Assembly (NCBI GenBank): GCA_031216915.1
Contig: CM062289.1
Span: 443,309,587-443,373,586 of the forward strand
Direction of reading: 5' to 3'
DNA length: 64,000 bases
Source: Pictodentalium vernedei
Taxonomy: Eukaryota; Mollusca; Scaphopoda; Dentaliida; Dentaliidae
The notes below the pieces were generated by a model that worked only from the letters and a program-made list of their open reading frames with translations, ran no database searches and was not told the origin of the DNA. A program made the position numbers and the translations under genes. Of the stretch, positions 21,954 through 33,430 are shown one piece after another (position 1 is the first letter of the stretch; every line of letters starts with the position of its first letter).

Positions 21954-23545
21954 TGTCAGGGCAAAGCCAGCCTAAATATAGGGGCAAGGGGCCTCATATT
22001 TAAAGATACTGTAAGTTCAAAATATATTCCGCATCAAGGCGAAAAACCTACATGAATTTCACTTCTCTGTAAAGCTGGAAAAACACACGTGGTGTATATC
22101 CAGCTTTAGCGCAGGGACCCAGGGGAGAAACGGTATGTTAGATAAGGTCTGATCTCATTTAATTTATACAGTAGTCGGAGTCTTACGAGACGTAATCGGT
22201 TTTCGTCACGGCCAATTGAGAAACGAGATTTTAAAACGATAGAAATGTCTGTCGTGTCGTCACCTGATCATTAGTTATAGCAATGCGTGTCAGGAACGAA
22301 TCATCGTTAAGTCACGCGTGAGATGACTTGTATTGATTCTGCCTCGAGATACGTCATCTCCCACCGTTTTGACAGGTGGACAGATGAGCGTCGGTCCACC
22401 TGACAGTTTAGGGTAAAAAGTATATATATACCTGGAAGGGCAGAGCATTAGACACACACTTGGGGTCACACACACGTTGGTGAAGTCCAGGACAGGCGGA
22501 CTCTGTTTCCTGGCATAAGGGTACCTTCGATCACAGGACCCTGAAACGGCTGGAATCGCCAGAGAGGGCATTCCATGATTGCTTTAGCTTAGCGTTGATA
22601 GGCGGCTACGGGGCCGAATTCGTGAGAAGGAACACCCCAGGTGGAACGTTAAAGTTTAGATTGTCGAGTAGCAGGTATCGGCCTGCAATAGTCAGAAGTG
22701 TAGGTTAATTGTATTGTGCGTATTAACCCTTTGAAGCGTCAGCCTGATTGCGTTCTGAGTAGTTTATTTTGCTGTCGGAACATCGTAATACCGACTGGAG
22801 ATCGGTGTGAGTGACAATTTCGCCCTAGCACAAAAAGGGGCATCTGTGAATCGTGAATTCAACCAGGAACGGTGGATATTTCAATAGGACTTTCACGGAG
22901 GACTTTCAAAAGGCACATAAGGTATGAGTAGACAATATCTGACCCAAATCAGAAGTACGGTGGTTTATAGATGACGAACATTGCTGGTCGGAACCCTCCG
23001 ACAGCCAGAGGTACAGTTACGCGCAGACGTTGACATTTGAGCCTAAGCGGGTGAAGCTCTTATGGCGAGCTCACAGTAATAACATTTCAGATTTGTGAAG
23101 CTCTTATGGCGAGCTCACGGTAGTAACATTTCCAGTGTGTAGACTATAGTGCCAGTACAGGGCTATAGAATGACTATATGATTGTTTAGAATTATTTAAC
23201 CGTAGTGACCCATTTTCTGTGAAAAGAATTGAATTGTTGATTGTTGAAATATTGAAACGGATTTATTTTTATGTGTAAATAAAAGAATCGTTGTTACTTT
23301 GAATCATTCTTTCCATTATACAGCCTAAAGTGATTAGGAATCACACCTAACGGAAATCGAACCCATTTCAGGCCAATTTGGCAGAGAAGGAATCACGGCG
23401 TCGGTCTAACTCAGCTCTCTGCGCCGAGTTCGCGACACTTGGATTCCGACCCTCCACGTTGGTCTAATTTTCCCGCAACTTCATCAGCGGGACTAAATAA
23501 CCCCACGTCAGCCCAGGCCTTACGGGGCCTCAGGAGTCCCTGACA
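21954..23545 (+). repeat. 3' LTR
   Basis: Same length as the 5' LTR and nearly identical to it by eye. Ends TGACA next to the TACAG duplication. Confidence 0.95.
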
Positions 23546-23835
23546 TACAGAAACCTATCATGTATCTGTATCAAAATGGTTAGATCACAGAATCATAACT
23601 GTACTACAAGGTGGCGGGTAAGAGAGTGTTTTTATCCACGGGCAGTGGGTCGTTTTCATCATAATGGTACTTTACAGAGTTAAATACTGCCATAGAAAAT
23701 ATTATTGACTGAAATGGCTCACCATACTTTCTAGACAAAAACTCTCATGGCCGTTTTTGTTTACACCAGCTCCATTAACATATTTTTGTTTGACCAAAAA
23801 TTATTTTTTTAATGCCCAATATTTTAAATTTGCAG

Positions 23836-23972
23836 GCCTCAGCTCATATATACCACAAAAAGACAGAACCGTTGATATTGGTGTTGTCGAGGTTGGACCT
23901 CGTAATGATGAGAATGAGGACCCTATAAATATGTTCTTCAAAAGTAAATTTATTGAAGATTTAAAGTGTTAA
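23836..23972 (+). CDS. Possible last exon of an unidentified host gene
   Basis: A pyrimidine-rich stretch and TTTGCAG at 23829-23835 form a good 3' splice acceptor. The following 45 or so codons are open to a TAA (23970-23972) and encode an acidic, non-repetitive peptide, including SSYIPQKDRTVDIGVVEVGP and ending SKFIEDLKC. AATAAA follows at 24020-24025. The first codon would be split by the intron. I do not recognise the protein and found no upstream exon, because the LTR element occupies the 7 kb before it. Acceptor, reading frame and poly(A) signal agree, but a chance frame is possible. Confidence 0.38.
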
Positions 23973-24019
23973 AATCAAATCTATAGTTCTTGGGTAATGT
24001 TATTTATTGTATTGGTTGA

Positions 24020-24025
24020 AAATAA
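24020..24025 (+). promoter_or_regulatory. Poly(A) signal AATAAA
   Basis: Canonical hexamer 48 bases after the stop of the candidate exon. Confidence 0.4.
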
Positions 24026-24250
24026 ACTAAAAATACATCACAAACTGGAATTAAATACCTCTTTTGCTTTGTGTGCTCTTCAGTAAGTTTCCCCATATCG
24101 TCGATGTTTACATTCCCCTTGAAGCATATTAGTTAAATCGGCATTGTTTGAAAACGATGACCCACTTCGATGTGCTTTGTTCCGAAGTAATAGTCTCATA
24201 AGCAAAGTATCGGATATGTTTTTTAAAACAAAAAATAATCCTGGTTATTT

Positions 24251-24275
24251 CAGCCCCCCCCCCCCCCCCCCCCCC
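24251..24275. repeat. Poly-C run
   Basis: Homopolymeric C run of about 25 bases. Confidence 0.9.
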
Positions 24276-24322
24276 AAACCATTGACAGGTCAGGCGATCA
24301 CAGTCGTATATTCAGAAAGTCG

Positions 24323-24635
24323 ATATTTATTTATTTATTTATTTATTGGTGTTTAAGGTCACATACTTATGCACAATGGCTAATCGTGATCGTAACAGGT
24401 TTATGGGTGGAGGAAGCCGGAGTACCCGGAGAGAACCACCGAGCATCGACGAGCAACTGTCAGCTCCTCAACATTCTAACTCTGTTCATGCTTCGTTCAA
24501 GCAGGGTTACAGCGGTTGAAGACATGTGCACCATCGACGTGCAGTGCGCCTTATTACACGGCGCCATCGTGCCTCCATATAGGCAACCGGGATAAAGTGC
24601 CTTGTCCAAGGACACAGCGCACGTCGTCCCGAACC
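24323..24635 (-). mobile_element. tRNA-derived SINE, type 1 tail, head truncated
   Basis: The minus-strand copy has an (AAAT)n tail, the GTGACCTTAAACACCAATAA end, the GGTACTCCGG block and the core CTTGGACAAGGCAC. It stops near GTTCGGGACG, so most of the tRNA head is lost. Confidence 0.8.
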
Positions 24636-25049
24636 AGAAAGTTGATAGAGATGAGTAAGGAATGGATGAAGAGACATGTGAAAAGATATTTTCCAACAGG
24701 GTTACAATGTACACTGTAGTTTTTGTTTGAGATAATTAAACAAGATTATTGAATAATATAAAACAATATTGCCAGAATTTTAGAACTGAAAAGGGCAGAT
24801 ATCTACTCCGAAGCAAAAACGATCATCACAAGTTAGAAATGCTCAGGAGAATCGCACAATGTAGCTTGAACTGGCAAAAACACGCAGACTGTAGTTTAAA
24901 TAAGCCCTAAAAACGGATGGATGGACAAACTGATGACGAGGACTGGACGAGATGAAGTTTGGACGCTGATAGCAGGGCAACACAAAATAATAACCAATTG
25001 GTGAGCAGATCACGTTTCCTGCTGAAGGGTAGAGACTGCACTGGGGTAG
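24636..25049. other. No recognisable feature
   Basis: Unique-looking sequence between two SINEs. Confidence 0.35.
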
Positions 25050-25360
25050 AACGACACTTTCGACAACCAGAGTCACTTCGTGTCAGACAGTTTGGTGTGT
25101 GGAGGAAGCCGTAGTACCAGGAGAGAACCGCCGGACTCCCACTGTATCAACTCCGTACAAGCAGGGTTAGTACTGGTTGAGGACAAGTGCGCAATCGACG
25201 TGCAATACGCCTTAGTACTCAGCGCCACCGTGCTCACACGCGGACAATTGAGATAACCTGTCTTGCCCAAGGGTACAACGCAGTTACCCCTGGTGGGGAT
25301 CGAACCGTGAACCTTTCAGCTCGAAGTGCAATGTCATAACGACTGAGTCATTGCGCTCCC
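25050..25360 (-). mobile_element. tRNA-derived SINE, type 2 tail, tail truncated
   Basis: The minus-strand head starts GGGAGCGCAATGACTCAGTC with B-box-like GGTTCGATCC. The core has CTTGGGCAAGACAGG. The 3' side ends CGAAAGTGTCGT without AAAT units. No TSD was seen. Confidence 0.75.
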
Positions 25361-25566
25361 ATTTGAATGTGGGATGAGGGGTGAGAGATAGTTGGATCCT
25401 ACAGCCCCTTTAGGTCTGTGAGATTAAATCATTACTGAATCAACTTCACACATTTTTATTCATTGCATCCTCCATTCTTAAAACATTATTCGCGGACAGT
25501 CTACGATCACACCATCTAGGACCCCTCGAATCTGTCTGTGAATTACAGTAGAGTCGTATCAGACCG

Positions 25567-25581
25567 GGGGGGGGGGGGGGG
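25567..25581. repeat. Poly-G run
   Basis: Homopolymeric G run of about 15 bases. Confidence 0.85.
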
Positions 25582-25734
25582 TCGAAATTTCACCATAGTT
25601 CAATTTGTAGATATTGCATCTTCTTTATTAGACATAATTTCCTTTTCCAGCAAAATGTCGAGCTCGTCTGATGTGGCTTAAAAAACAACTGATATGACGC
25701 AGATCTCGGCCGGTATGAACCAAACTAGAGTTGC

Positions 25735-25757
25735 CCCCCCCCCCCCCCCCCCCCCCA
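25735..25757. repeat. Poly-C run
   Basis: Homopolymeric C run of about 22 bases. Confidence 0.9.
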
Positions 25758-26158
25758 TTGTTGCGTTACTAGGCGCAACCATTTTGTTTACAGTGAAATC
25801 GTTCACCGTTTTTCGTCGAAAGCAATCAAACAGTACAATTGACGTTAGCAGGCAAATGGGAGTGGTATTTGTACGGTTGGGGCGCCCACAAGTGAGTATT
25901 AGGTGGATGGAGAGAAAAAGGATAGTTGTGCACAACATTTTATCATACTAAGATTCAGAATCGTTAGCGTAGATTAGTCGAAGTTAGAGAAGAAATAGTT
26001 CGGTAAAGGCCAAGAATAGAGGACCGCGCGTTTTTTTAAGAAAATAAAACATATTTCACAACTTTTTTGAGTTACTTATCATTCTAAGACATGTTTTACA
26101 CAAAATTAGCCCAAAACACCAATACCCACTTACAAAAATCATCACTTTTAACCCTTTT
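25758..26158. other. No recognisable feature
   Basis: Short frames on both strands around the poly-C run; none is convincing. Confidence 0.35.
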
Positions 26159-26280
26159 CATCGATTTCAAAGATAAACAATTGTACTACGCATGCGTACA
26201 GATTACAGTGACAGGTTTCAGGCCAACGGGATAAATTTTGTGCGCATGTGTAGTACAATTGTTTATCTTTGAAATCGATG
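26159..26280. repeat. Inverted repeat, 30-base arms
   Basis: CATCGATTTCAAAGATAAAC and the following ten bases are repeated in reverse complement at 26249-26280. The loop is about 60 bases with GCATGCG/GCGCATG near the arms. Possible foldback relic. Confidence 0.7.
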
Positions 26281-26681
26281 TTTTTTAACATGGTGAAGTT
26301 GGATATTTTTCAACATTTCTTGAATTTGATGTTGTGTTTGCGTTAAATAATGATGCAGACACGTGAATAAATGATATATGGGCTGAGTACGATAAGTAGT
26401 ATGTTGATTATGTGATTTTTGTCTTCGATATGAAGCGTGAACTGAGTCGACCCAAATGCGTCCAGTTTCTTTCAGTTTTAGTCAGATGAAATTTGTACGG
26501 GTTGCTCAAAGACTGTGAGGGCAAAGAGGGCCCTGGGTCACAGTCTTACAAAGACTAACAATAACACTGCCAGAAAACTGTAACAGGCCTGAGAACATTC
26601 TGTAATTATTTGATATGTTTAATAGATAAAGAGATCATGACTTGATTAGTTTCATATTGGTCTAGATATCAGCCCTCGGTA

Positions 26682-26682
26682 T

Positions 26683-26729
<47 letters not shown>

Positions 26730-27303
26730 TTGGTATTTAAGGTCACAAACTTATGCACAATGGCTAATCGTGACCATGGCAGTTTTACGAGCAGTTTTAC
26801 GAGTGGAAGAATCCGGAGTATCCGGAGAGAACCACCGAGCATCGACGAGCCACTAAAATACCACGAGAGTGGTCATACACAATTTCTAATGTTAGTAACA
26901 TCACTTCCTAATGCCACTGATCAACTCGTTATTTATTTTATTTATTTATTGGTGTTTAATGTCACATACTTATGCACAATGGCTATTCGTGAGCGTGACA
27001 GTTTTACGGGTGGAGGAAGCCGGAGTACCCGGAGAGAAGCACCGAGCATCGACGAGCAAGTGCCAGCTCCTCAACATTCTAACTCTGTTCAAGCTCCGCT
27101 CAAGCAGGGTTACAGCGGTTGAAGACATATGCACCATCGACGTGCAGTGCGCCTTAGAACACGGCGTCATCGTGCCCCCCGTGTAGGTAACCGGGATAAA
27201 GTGCCTTGCCCAAGGACACAACGCGAGTCGTCCCGGATGGGGATCGAACTCAGGACCTCTAGCATAGAAGTCCATCCGTCAACCACTGAGCCACCGCGCT
27301 CCC
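26682..27303 (-). mobile_element. Composite SINE: full SINE, 75 bp of flanking DNA, second SINE 3' half
   Basis: Minus-strand order: tRNA head (27303), complete SINE with tail to about 26931, then about 75 bases that are not SINE (26853-26930), then the 3' half of a second type 1 SINE with its AAAT tail to 26682. A single perfect 14 bp TSD ATCAGCCCTCGGTA (26668-26681, 27304-27317) encloses everything. The 75 bases match the DNA directly downstream of the SINE at 28361-28721. This fits one insertion of a read-through or template-switched RNA. Confidence 0.75.
26853..26930 (-). repeat. Flank segment shared with 28728-28795
   Basis: On the minus strand GGAAGTGATGTTACTAACAT and GAAATTGTGTATGACCACT match the plus strand after the SINE at 28361, at the same distance from the SINE tail. 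A 9 bp indel (ACACACCTT) separates the two copies near the SINE. Confidence 0.75.
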
Positions 27304-27317
27304 ATCAGCCCTCGGTA

Positions 27318-28348
27318 ACTTCATATCTGGCTTCGCTCTTCGGTCTCGCTCTTCGTGATATCACGGCCAGTATGAAACTAACCTAGTAATGACATCTAAT
27401 TCTTCCAACCGTGGATATGTCAAATATTGTTAAGTCGCCACTCAAGTGTTGTATTCAACGGCGATTCGTCAGTTTGGGCAAGTCAATAATAGCGGAATAT
27501 TCCAGAAGTGGAATCAAAGTGGTATCAGAATCGGAACATACTTGAACTCTTCTGCTGTCATCAGGTCTCCTGTACTGAAAGCCAGATGATATGAGAAGAG
27601 TTCAAAACGAGATGCTCAGTACGACTTTCATAACTTCTTGACGATAATAAAATAGCGGAAACAACCTGACTCGAATTGAGTCGATTTTTGCAGCTTTACA
27701 TGGCTTTAGCACAAGCTTACACGCCACTTTGAAACCCTTCAGGTATCCGAACCCAGAAATCCGCCACACAAATGCTAATCTTACGCTAAATTTGTTTGTC
27801 AAGACATAATTTTCTAAGCAGTAATATTACAGGTCGTAATAAACTCATCAACATACAAATCGTTTCAGGTAATTGTAAAAACAGACTGGAAAGGATGAGA
27901 CGCCTCGGCACTATAAATACTGTTCTTTACAATAACGTATGTGTCGATGTGCTTCTGGTACTCCGAAACTCGTAAAAAAAACAAAATTTTAGTCTGCAAA
28001 CATTACTTTTCTATAGGTATTCATCATTTGGAATGTATACCGATATTATGCTATATCTATCACCAGATCGTCATTTTTAGAAATACCGATAACAGATTTA
28101 GTTTTTGTTTTTACGTTGTAATCAAGCAAATATCCATACACTTTCACGATAAATAATACAAATCTACACTTCAAAAGATGTAACATTCGTCTCCTAGCTG
28201 TCAGCCTAATTATGCGTCGATGAAAAAAAAATCACTCCGGTGTTTTTTCCTTCTCTCTTTCAAAGAGAGTAAATGGACGACGACACATGCCAGGAGCAAT
28301 CTCTCGTCAACTCTCACATCGCATTAGTCCTACTGTACTAGACAGTTT
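27318..28348. other. No recognisable feature
   Basis: About 1 kb of unique-looking AT-rich sequence with short, unsupported frames. Confidence 0.35.
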
Positions 28349-28360
28349 AATGAGTTACAC

Positions 28361-28721
28361 GGGAGCGCGGTAGCTCAGTGGTAGACTGTTGGACTTCTAT
28401 GCTAGAGGTCCCGAGTTCGATCCCCCGCCCGGAACGCGTTGTGTCATTGGGCAAGGCACTTTATCCCGGTTGCCTACATGACGCCGTGTACTAAGGCGCA
28501 CTGTACGTCGATGGTGCACATGTCTTCAACCGCTGTAACCCTGCTTGATCGGAGCTTGAACAGAGTTAGACAGAATGTTGAGCTGCTGACAGTTGCTCGT
28601 CGATGCTCGGTGGTTCTCTCCGGGTACGTACTCCGGCTTCTTCCACCCGTAAAACTGTCACGGTCACGATTAGCCATTGTGTATAAGTATGTGACCTTAA
28701 ACGCCAACAAATAAAATAAAT
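28361..28721 (+). mobile_element. tRNA-derived SINE, full length, type 1 tail
   Basis: The head GGGAGCGCGGTAGCTCAGTG has A-box-like TAGCTCAGTGG and B-box-like GTTCGATCCC. The core is TGGGCAAGGCACTTTATCCC. The tail ends TGTGACCTTAAACGCCAACA and then AAATAAATAA. The TSD AAYGAGTTACAC (28349-28360, 28722-28733) has one mismatch. A small deletion lies in the core relative to other copies. Confidence 0.88.
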
Positions 28722-28733
28722 AACGAGTTACAC

Positions 28734-29363
28734 ACCTTGATCAATGACATTAGGAAGTGATGTAACTAACATTAGAAATTGTGTATGACCACTGGGATGA
28801 CGAGGGGACATTATTGTTTGTTATTTCGTATTTTACGCCCTCACTTTATTTTTATAATCTTATAAGTTGTGTCCCTTGATGGGTTTCGTATAACGTTCCG
28901 GATATCAAATGAACAAGTTCTTCACGAGTTTGTTGCAAGTGATTGAGGTAATAAGGTTATAACGGCCAGAGCTTGCCGGACACCGGCACTTTTTCCGATA
29001 AATAACATCAACACCTAATACGGTTTCCCTGAAGCTCTCTCGGAGAGGAACCGTGTCAGAAACCATGTAAGAACTTGTATTATCACATTTACCAATGGTT
29101 ATCATGCAACGAATACAGCTGGTAATATTCCATACCGCGTATTCTCACTCGCAACGTTGAAAGGGACTCGTTATTTCTGTTTGGAGATGCTGCTCTTGTA
29201 ATGTTGCAGAGGCAACCACATGTTGTTTTTGCTGTCATCCCGTCACTTGTGCTTCCATCAACAACAGTGTGAGTGCATAGTGCCCTAAACAGAAAGCTGT
29301 ATTAGGTAAAGAATATCCAGTCTGAGTTTGATAACTGATCTGTTTCTCACAATGCTGGGACTA
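28734..29363. other. No gene; the first 60 bases are the flank copied in the composite SINE
   Basis: 28734-28795 matches 26853-26930 inverted. The rest is unique-looking. Confidence 0.4.
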
Positions 29364-29371
29364 CCTATCAG

Positions 29372-29910
29372 TAGGGCTGTCACGATTATTCGATTGCTGA
29401 TCGATCACGCCGAAATCGATTAGTATTTTTCGTTGTCGAAGAATCGGTAAATTTTACCCCGTTTTAGACGTTTAATAATTTTAAAAAATAGAAAAAACTA
29501 TTGTTTCTTAAGGTAAAGGGTCAAGAACGTCGACGTCAAATCTCAAGAAGCCGTTAGAAGCATTTGCCTTTTAGGAACATTCAAAGCTTTGATGTTCTGA
29601 ACTTTTGAACCGTCAGTGTAATAATCAAGACCGGTCGGCAGTTGCGAACTTGCGAAGTTCGCAACTGACGACCGGTCTTGATTATTACACTGACGGTTCA
29701 AAAGTTCAGAACACCAAACCTTTGAATGTACCTAAAAGAGGATCGTCTTCGTTGTTTACTTGAGGAAGGTCAACTGACTTGAACTTCATTTTTAACAACT
29801 TAAAGAGAGGGCAATGTGGGGACGGGGTCATCGATGTACGATTAATCGATTATAATCTATTATTTGCGACGATTAATCGATTCCTAAATTAAAAAATCGT
29901 GACAGCCCTA
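29372..29910 (-). mobile_element. hAT-like MITE, TAGGGCTG family (copy 3)
   Basis: 539 bp with ends TAGGGCTGTCACGATT and AATCGTGACAGCCCTA and a perfect 8 bp TSD CCTATCAG (29364-29371, 29911-29918). Inverted relative to copy 1. The central hairpin is intact. Confidence 0.93.
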
Positions 29911-29918
29911 CCTATCAG

Positions 29919-30435
29919 CAGTTATTGTTAGAGGATTTGACCATTTCCTGTACCAAGGGCCACCGTGGTGGAGATGGAGATGCAATTATCAGTTCAATTA
30001 CACGGGATCTACAAGCCTACTAGGACTCCCCTCCCCAAGAGCCCCATGTACGAGTGATAGATTGATTGATTTTGAACACCTATTTGTATTATGTATACAG
30101 AAAAAGAAAACTATGAAAAGATTAATTCATTTCTGCTTCCGAAACCAACTCATTCACAACATTACGACGTTGACGTTTACTTCTGATGTCATCCTCGTGT
30201 TAGACGCCCTGTGAACGATATTTTCTGTAATGAGGCACTTGATGATGATTCTGTGATAATAAATATTGTCAATGCTCAAAATACTTTGGTCAAACCAACA
30301 TAATAGAATAACCATCACCACTCTTCATGTCATTTTCACAATCCCCACAATAAGTCTGGCTATACCTGGAGGAAAGTTGAATACATGTTGTCAAAACGAC
30401 ATGACGAGTGCTGGTGGTTATTTGCCAGACAGATA
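29919..30435. other. No recognisable feature
   Basis: Unique-looking sequence with no supported frame. Confidence 0.35.
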
Positions 30436-30502
30436 GTCGCCTGAGTGCTAGAATGTTCTATGTCCCCTATGGGACATAGAACATTCTAGCACTCAGCCGA
30501 CG
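30436..30502. repeat. 67 bp perfect palindrome (CTAGAATG type)
   Basis: GTCGCCTGAGTGCTAGAATG and the rest of the left arm are mirrored exactly up to the GCCGAC end. One arm occurs alone at 2418-2459. The sequence is clearly related to the CCTGAGTTCCAATGTG palindromes (shared CCTGAGT and GTTCTATGT). No other element is visible around it. Confidence 0.75.
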
Positions 30503-30616
30503 AGATGTGAAGGGGTACACAAGACTTAGAGTATCACAAAGGCGTTTTATCTGATCATGTCGAAGCAATGTCAGTAGAGGAGTTGAGGAGTTAACCGAAG
30601 GTTTCATCATCTTACA

Positions 30617-31010
30617 GGACTGATGAGAACTTCATCTTGGTCAAGGTGACAAATCAGAGGATGACCAAAGATATATTATTAGTAAAAATAATTGACTTCA
30701 CGACCAAATTGTAATTCTTTCATAGAAGCACAATGGCGCATTATATTTAGCAACTGTGAGCACTAAAGGGAAAATCATAAATTTAATTAATATCTCATGA
30801 GAACGAAAATGGTGATGAGGGCTTCATCTTGGTCAAGGTGACAGATCGGTGGATGGTTAAAGATATAGTATTTATAATAATAATTCACTTCAGGGCCAAA
30901 TTGTAATTCGTATACACAAAACAACAATGACAGACAATATTTAACATCTCTGAGCACAAAGGGAATACCATTAATTTAATTAATATCTCAAGAGGGCGAA
31001 AATGTATGTG
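30617..31010. repeat. Two-copy tandem repeat, about 199 bp unit
   Basis: CTTCATCTTGGTCAAGGTGA, CCAAATTGTAATTC and TTTAATTAATATCTCA occur in order twice. The units differ at many positions, so the duplication is old. Confidence 0.75.
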
Positions 31011-31070
31011 GACGATTAGTGGGAGAAAGAGTTGTGCTTTGTCTACACCATCCACATACATTGTTATGGT

Positions 31071-31603
31071 TAGGGCTGTCACGATTAATCGATTGTCGAT
31101 CGGTCACGCCGAAATCGATTAGTATTTTTCGTTGTCGACGAATCGCTAAATTTTACTCCGGTTTAGACGTTAAATAATTAAAAAAAAAAATGGATGAAAA
31201 ACTATTGTTGCTAAAGGTTAAAAGTCAAGAACGTCGATGTTAAACCTCAAGAAGCCGTTAGAAGCATTTGTCTTTCAGGTACATCAATGCTTTGATGTTC
31301 TGAACTATTGAACCGTCAGTGTAATAATCAAGACCGGTCGGCAGTTACGAACTTGAGAAGTTCGCAACTGACGACCGGTCTTGATTATTACACTGACGGT
31401 TCAAAAGTTCAGAACATCAAAACTTTGAATGTACCTAAAAGAGGATCGTCTTCGTTGTTTACTTGAGGTTGATCAGATAACTTGAACTTCATTTTTTACG
31501 ACTTCAAAGAGAGGGGGAGGGTCATCTTGGTACGATTAATCGATTATTATCGATTATTTGCGATGATTAATCGATTCCTAAATTACAAAATCGTGACAGC
31601 CCT
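31071..31603 (-). mobile_element. hAT-like MITE, TAGGGCTG family (copy 4)
   Basis: 533 bp with ends TAGGGCTGTCACGATTAATC and AATCGTGACAGCCCTA. The TSD GTTATGGT/GTTATGTT has one mismatch (31063-31070, 31604-31611). Central hairpin present. Confidence 0.9.
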
Positions 31604-31915
31604 AGTTATGTTGCAGGTTCAAGGGCGGTGGAACCGGGCTGTGGGCACATGTCCCAAACTTTTATACCAATGACATACTGCACCTTCAGTCGGCCCGGTC
31701 CGCTTCTTCTGGTCCCACCATCTAGCAGCCCACAGGACAGGTATAGACCAAATCATGATCAGACCATAACGTAGACAACAGAATAGTGGTTAGAGGATAT
31801 TTGCGCATTTGATGATGTAAGAATAAAATATGAGACGTGACACAAAAGGATGTCATCAGCTCTTTGGATGGCATGGCATACTAATCGGTCCCGCATACCT
31901 ACACACAGGGACGGA

Positions 31916-32197
31916 TCCAGACATTTTGGGGGAGAAACCTCTTTTTCAATTGGGGATGTCCTCAAATAATTTGAGGTGTCTTTATACACATGATTAGACC
32001 ACTACATGTGTATTGAAGTATTTTTTATCAACTGCGTTTGTACAGATTTCTACTAAATATTGGAAATAATTGCTTCAAGTTGGTTGATTTCAAAGTTGAA
32101 TGATATTTTTCCTGCATGGATTTGGGGAAACTTGGGCTTCAGAGTTTGGACGCCCATACCTGTAACAGGTATCCAATCGGCTCTGGATCCGTCCCTG
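31916..32197. mobile_element. hAT-like MITE with CAGGGACGGATCCAG ends
   Basis: A 282 bp element with ends CAGGGACGGATCCAGA and TCTGGATCCGTCCCTG. The flanking octamers CCTACACA and TCGACACA match at six of eight positions. The short CAGGG end fits hAT. No coding. Confidence 0.7.
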
Positions 32198-32368
32198 TCG
32201 ACACACACACACACATTTTTACCCCTGCAAACTGATGTCAAAACACAGAAATTTTTCCCATAATGCAACTAGGACTCAATGATCTTTACCAAACCACGTT
32301 GAATTCGACGATAAATTATTGGGAAATTTGTGGATTGAAATTTTGCTATTTTGACACCAGTGTTCACG

Positions 32369-32457
32369 GGCGTTACAACCGTTACTTACTCCTAGTTCCT
32401 TATTCGGCATTCGTTATCAACCTATTTTATCGAACAAGGAACGGGGAATAAGTAACG
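32369..32457. repeat. Inverted repeat
   Basis: CGTTACTTACTCCTAGTTCC is mirrored at 32428-32457 with two changes. The loop is about 30 bases. Confidence 0.65.
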
Positions 32458-32639
32458 ATTGTCGATTCCCCTCGGTGTTCAAGGGTTTAACATTGTCCGT
32501 AGCACTCTCCAAGAGACCTTGGGATCATTCATTTTATTTTCCACCGAGGAGAACCATGGGAGGTCGAGTCTTGAACATTTGTGCCCCAACCACCACACAC
32601 ACTTCAACGCATTTACAAGGGCGTTACTAAGGAGGTTTT

Positions 32640-33195
32640 AGAGGGTGGCGGACTCGGCCAAGAAACGTTACCGGGAACTGAACCAAGGCGGGCCCCAGAT
32701 ACGGATAAAAATTTGATTTTTCGAACTGAACGAACGCTGCTTCTTTGCATCTGATTGTTCAACGGCAGTTCACACAGAGGACATTTTGATGGCATTTTTT
32801 GGTTTCATCTTCATTACTCATTCGGCAAGAATGGTACCAATAAGGTGTAGGGGCGCCCGAACCCATCGGTCCGACCATATTTCGACTTAATGGGAGAAAA
32901 TTTTGATTTTTCAAATTAAAAGAATGCTTTTTCCTTGCATCTGAGCTATCAGTGACAGATTAGACTGCTGGTATACTGAAATGTTCTCTGTGTGGACTGC
33001 CATTGGCAGTCCACACAGGGAACATTTCATTATACCGGCATTCTATGCAATCAGATCCATTTCGCCTGTTGGGCGTTTTCACGAAATTTCGAGCACCAAC
33101 AGGTGCTGGGCTGCATCAATTTTGAGGGCCCCAGGGGGGCCCAATAGGGGGCCCACCGGGAATTTTCCCCGTGGACCATACGGCCGGTCCGCCTC
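32640..33195. repeat. Decayed repeat with duplicated half units and a short hairpin
   Basis: TTTTGATTTTTCRAA followed by TTCTTTGCATCTGA-like sequence occurs twice (about 32708 and 32910), and the GTCCACACAGAGGACA-like block also recurs. The second half holds a perfect hairpin TGTTCTCTGTGTGGACTGCC (32981-33025). The flanks GGCGGACTCGGCC and GGCCGGTCCGCC may be degenerate ends. Confidence 0.45.
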
Positions 33196-33430
33196 TGTGT
33201 GACACCCCTCCCGTCAACAATGTTTTCAGTCGGACATTTTCGTCAGGATTGGAGGACAAGATACCGATTCATTTATGTTAGTAATCACGTGCTTTCTTGA
33301 AACACTAGATTTAATACATGGATTTGTGTACACACATAGTCGGTGATACCAGTTAAGGTTCACAGTACTCGATGCGGGCGGTTTCGGGCAAGACATGACC
33401 ACTCATAAGTATCAGTACAGTGCAGTACGT
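33196..33430. other. No recognisable feature
   Basis: Unique-looking spacer. Confidence 0.3.

Larger units (their letters stand above)
16681..23545 (+). mobile_element. LTR retrotransposon, Gypsy-like (Metaviridae), gag/protease only
   Basis: Two LTRs of 1592 bp (16681-18272, 21954-23545) start TGTC and end GACA, and the element is flanked by a perfect 5 bp TSD TACAG (16676-16680, 23546-23550). By eye the LTRs differ at only about five places, so the insertion is very recent. The interior holds a gag-like region, a CCHC zinc knuckle and an aspartic-protease-like region. I find no reverse transcriptase, RNase H or integrase. It looks structurally whole at its ends but broken or non-autonomous inside, with about two interruptions across gag and protease, one of which could be normal read-through for the family. 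Confidence 0.92.

Noticed and set aside
28361-28435. Functional tRNA gene
   Set aside because: A and B boxes are present, but the same head occurs in a dozen SINEs followed by the SINE core, and the cloverleaf is imperfect.
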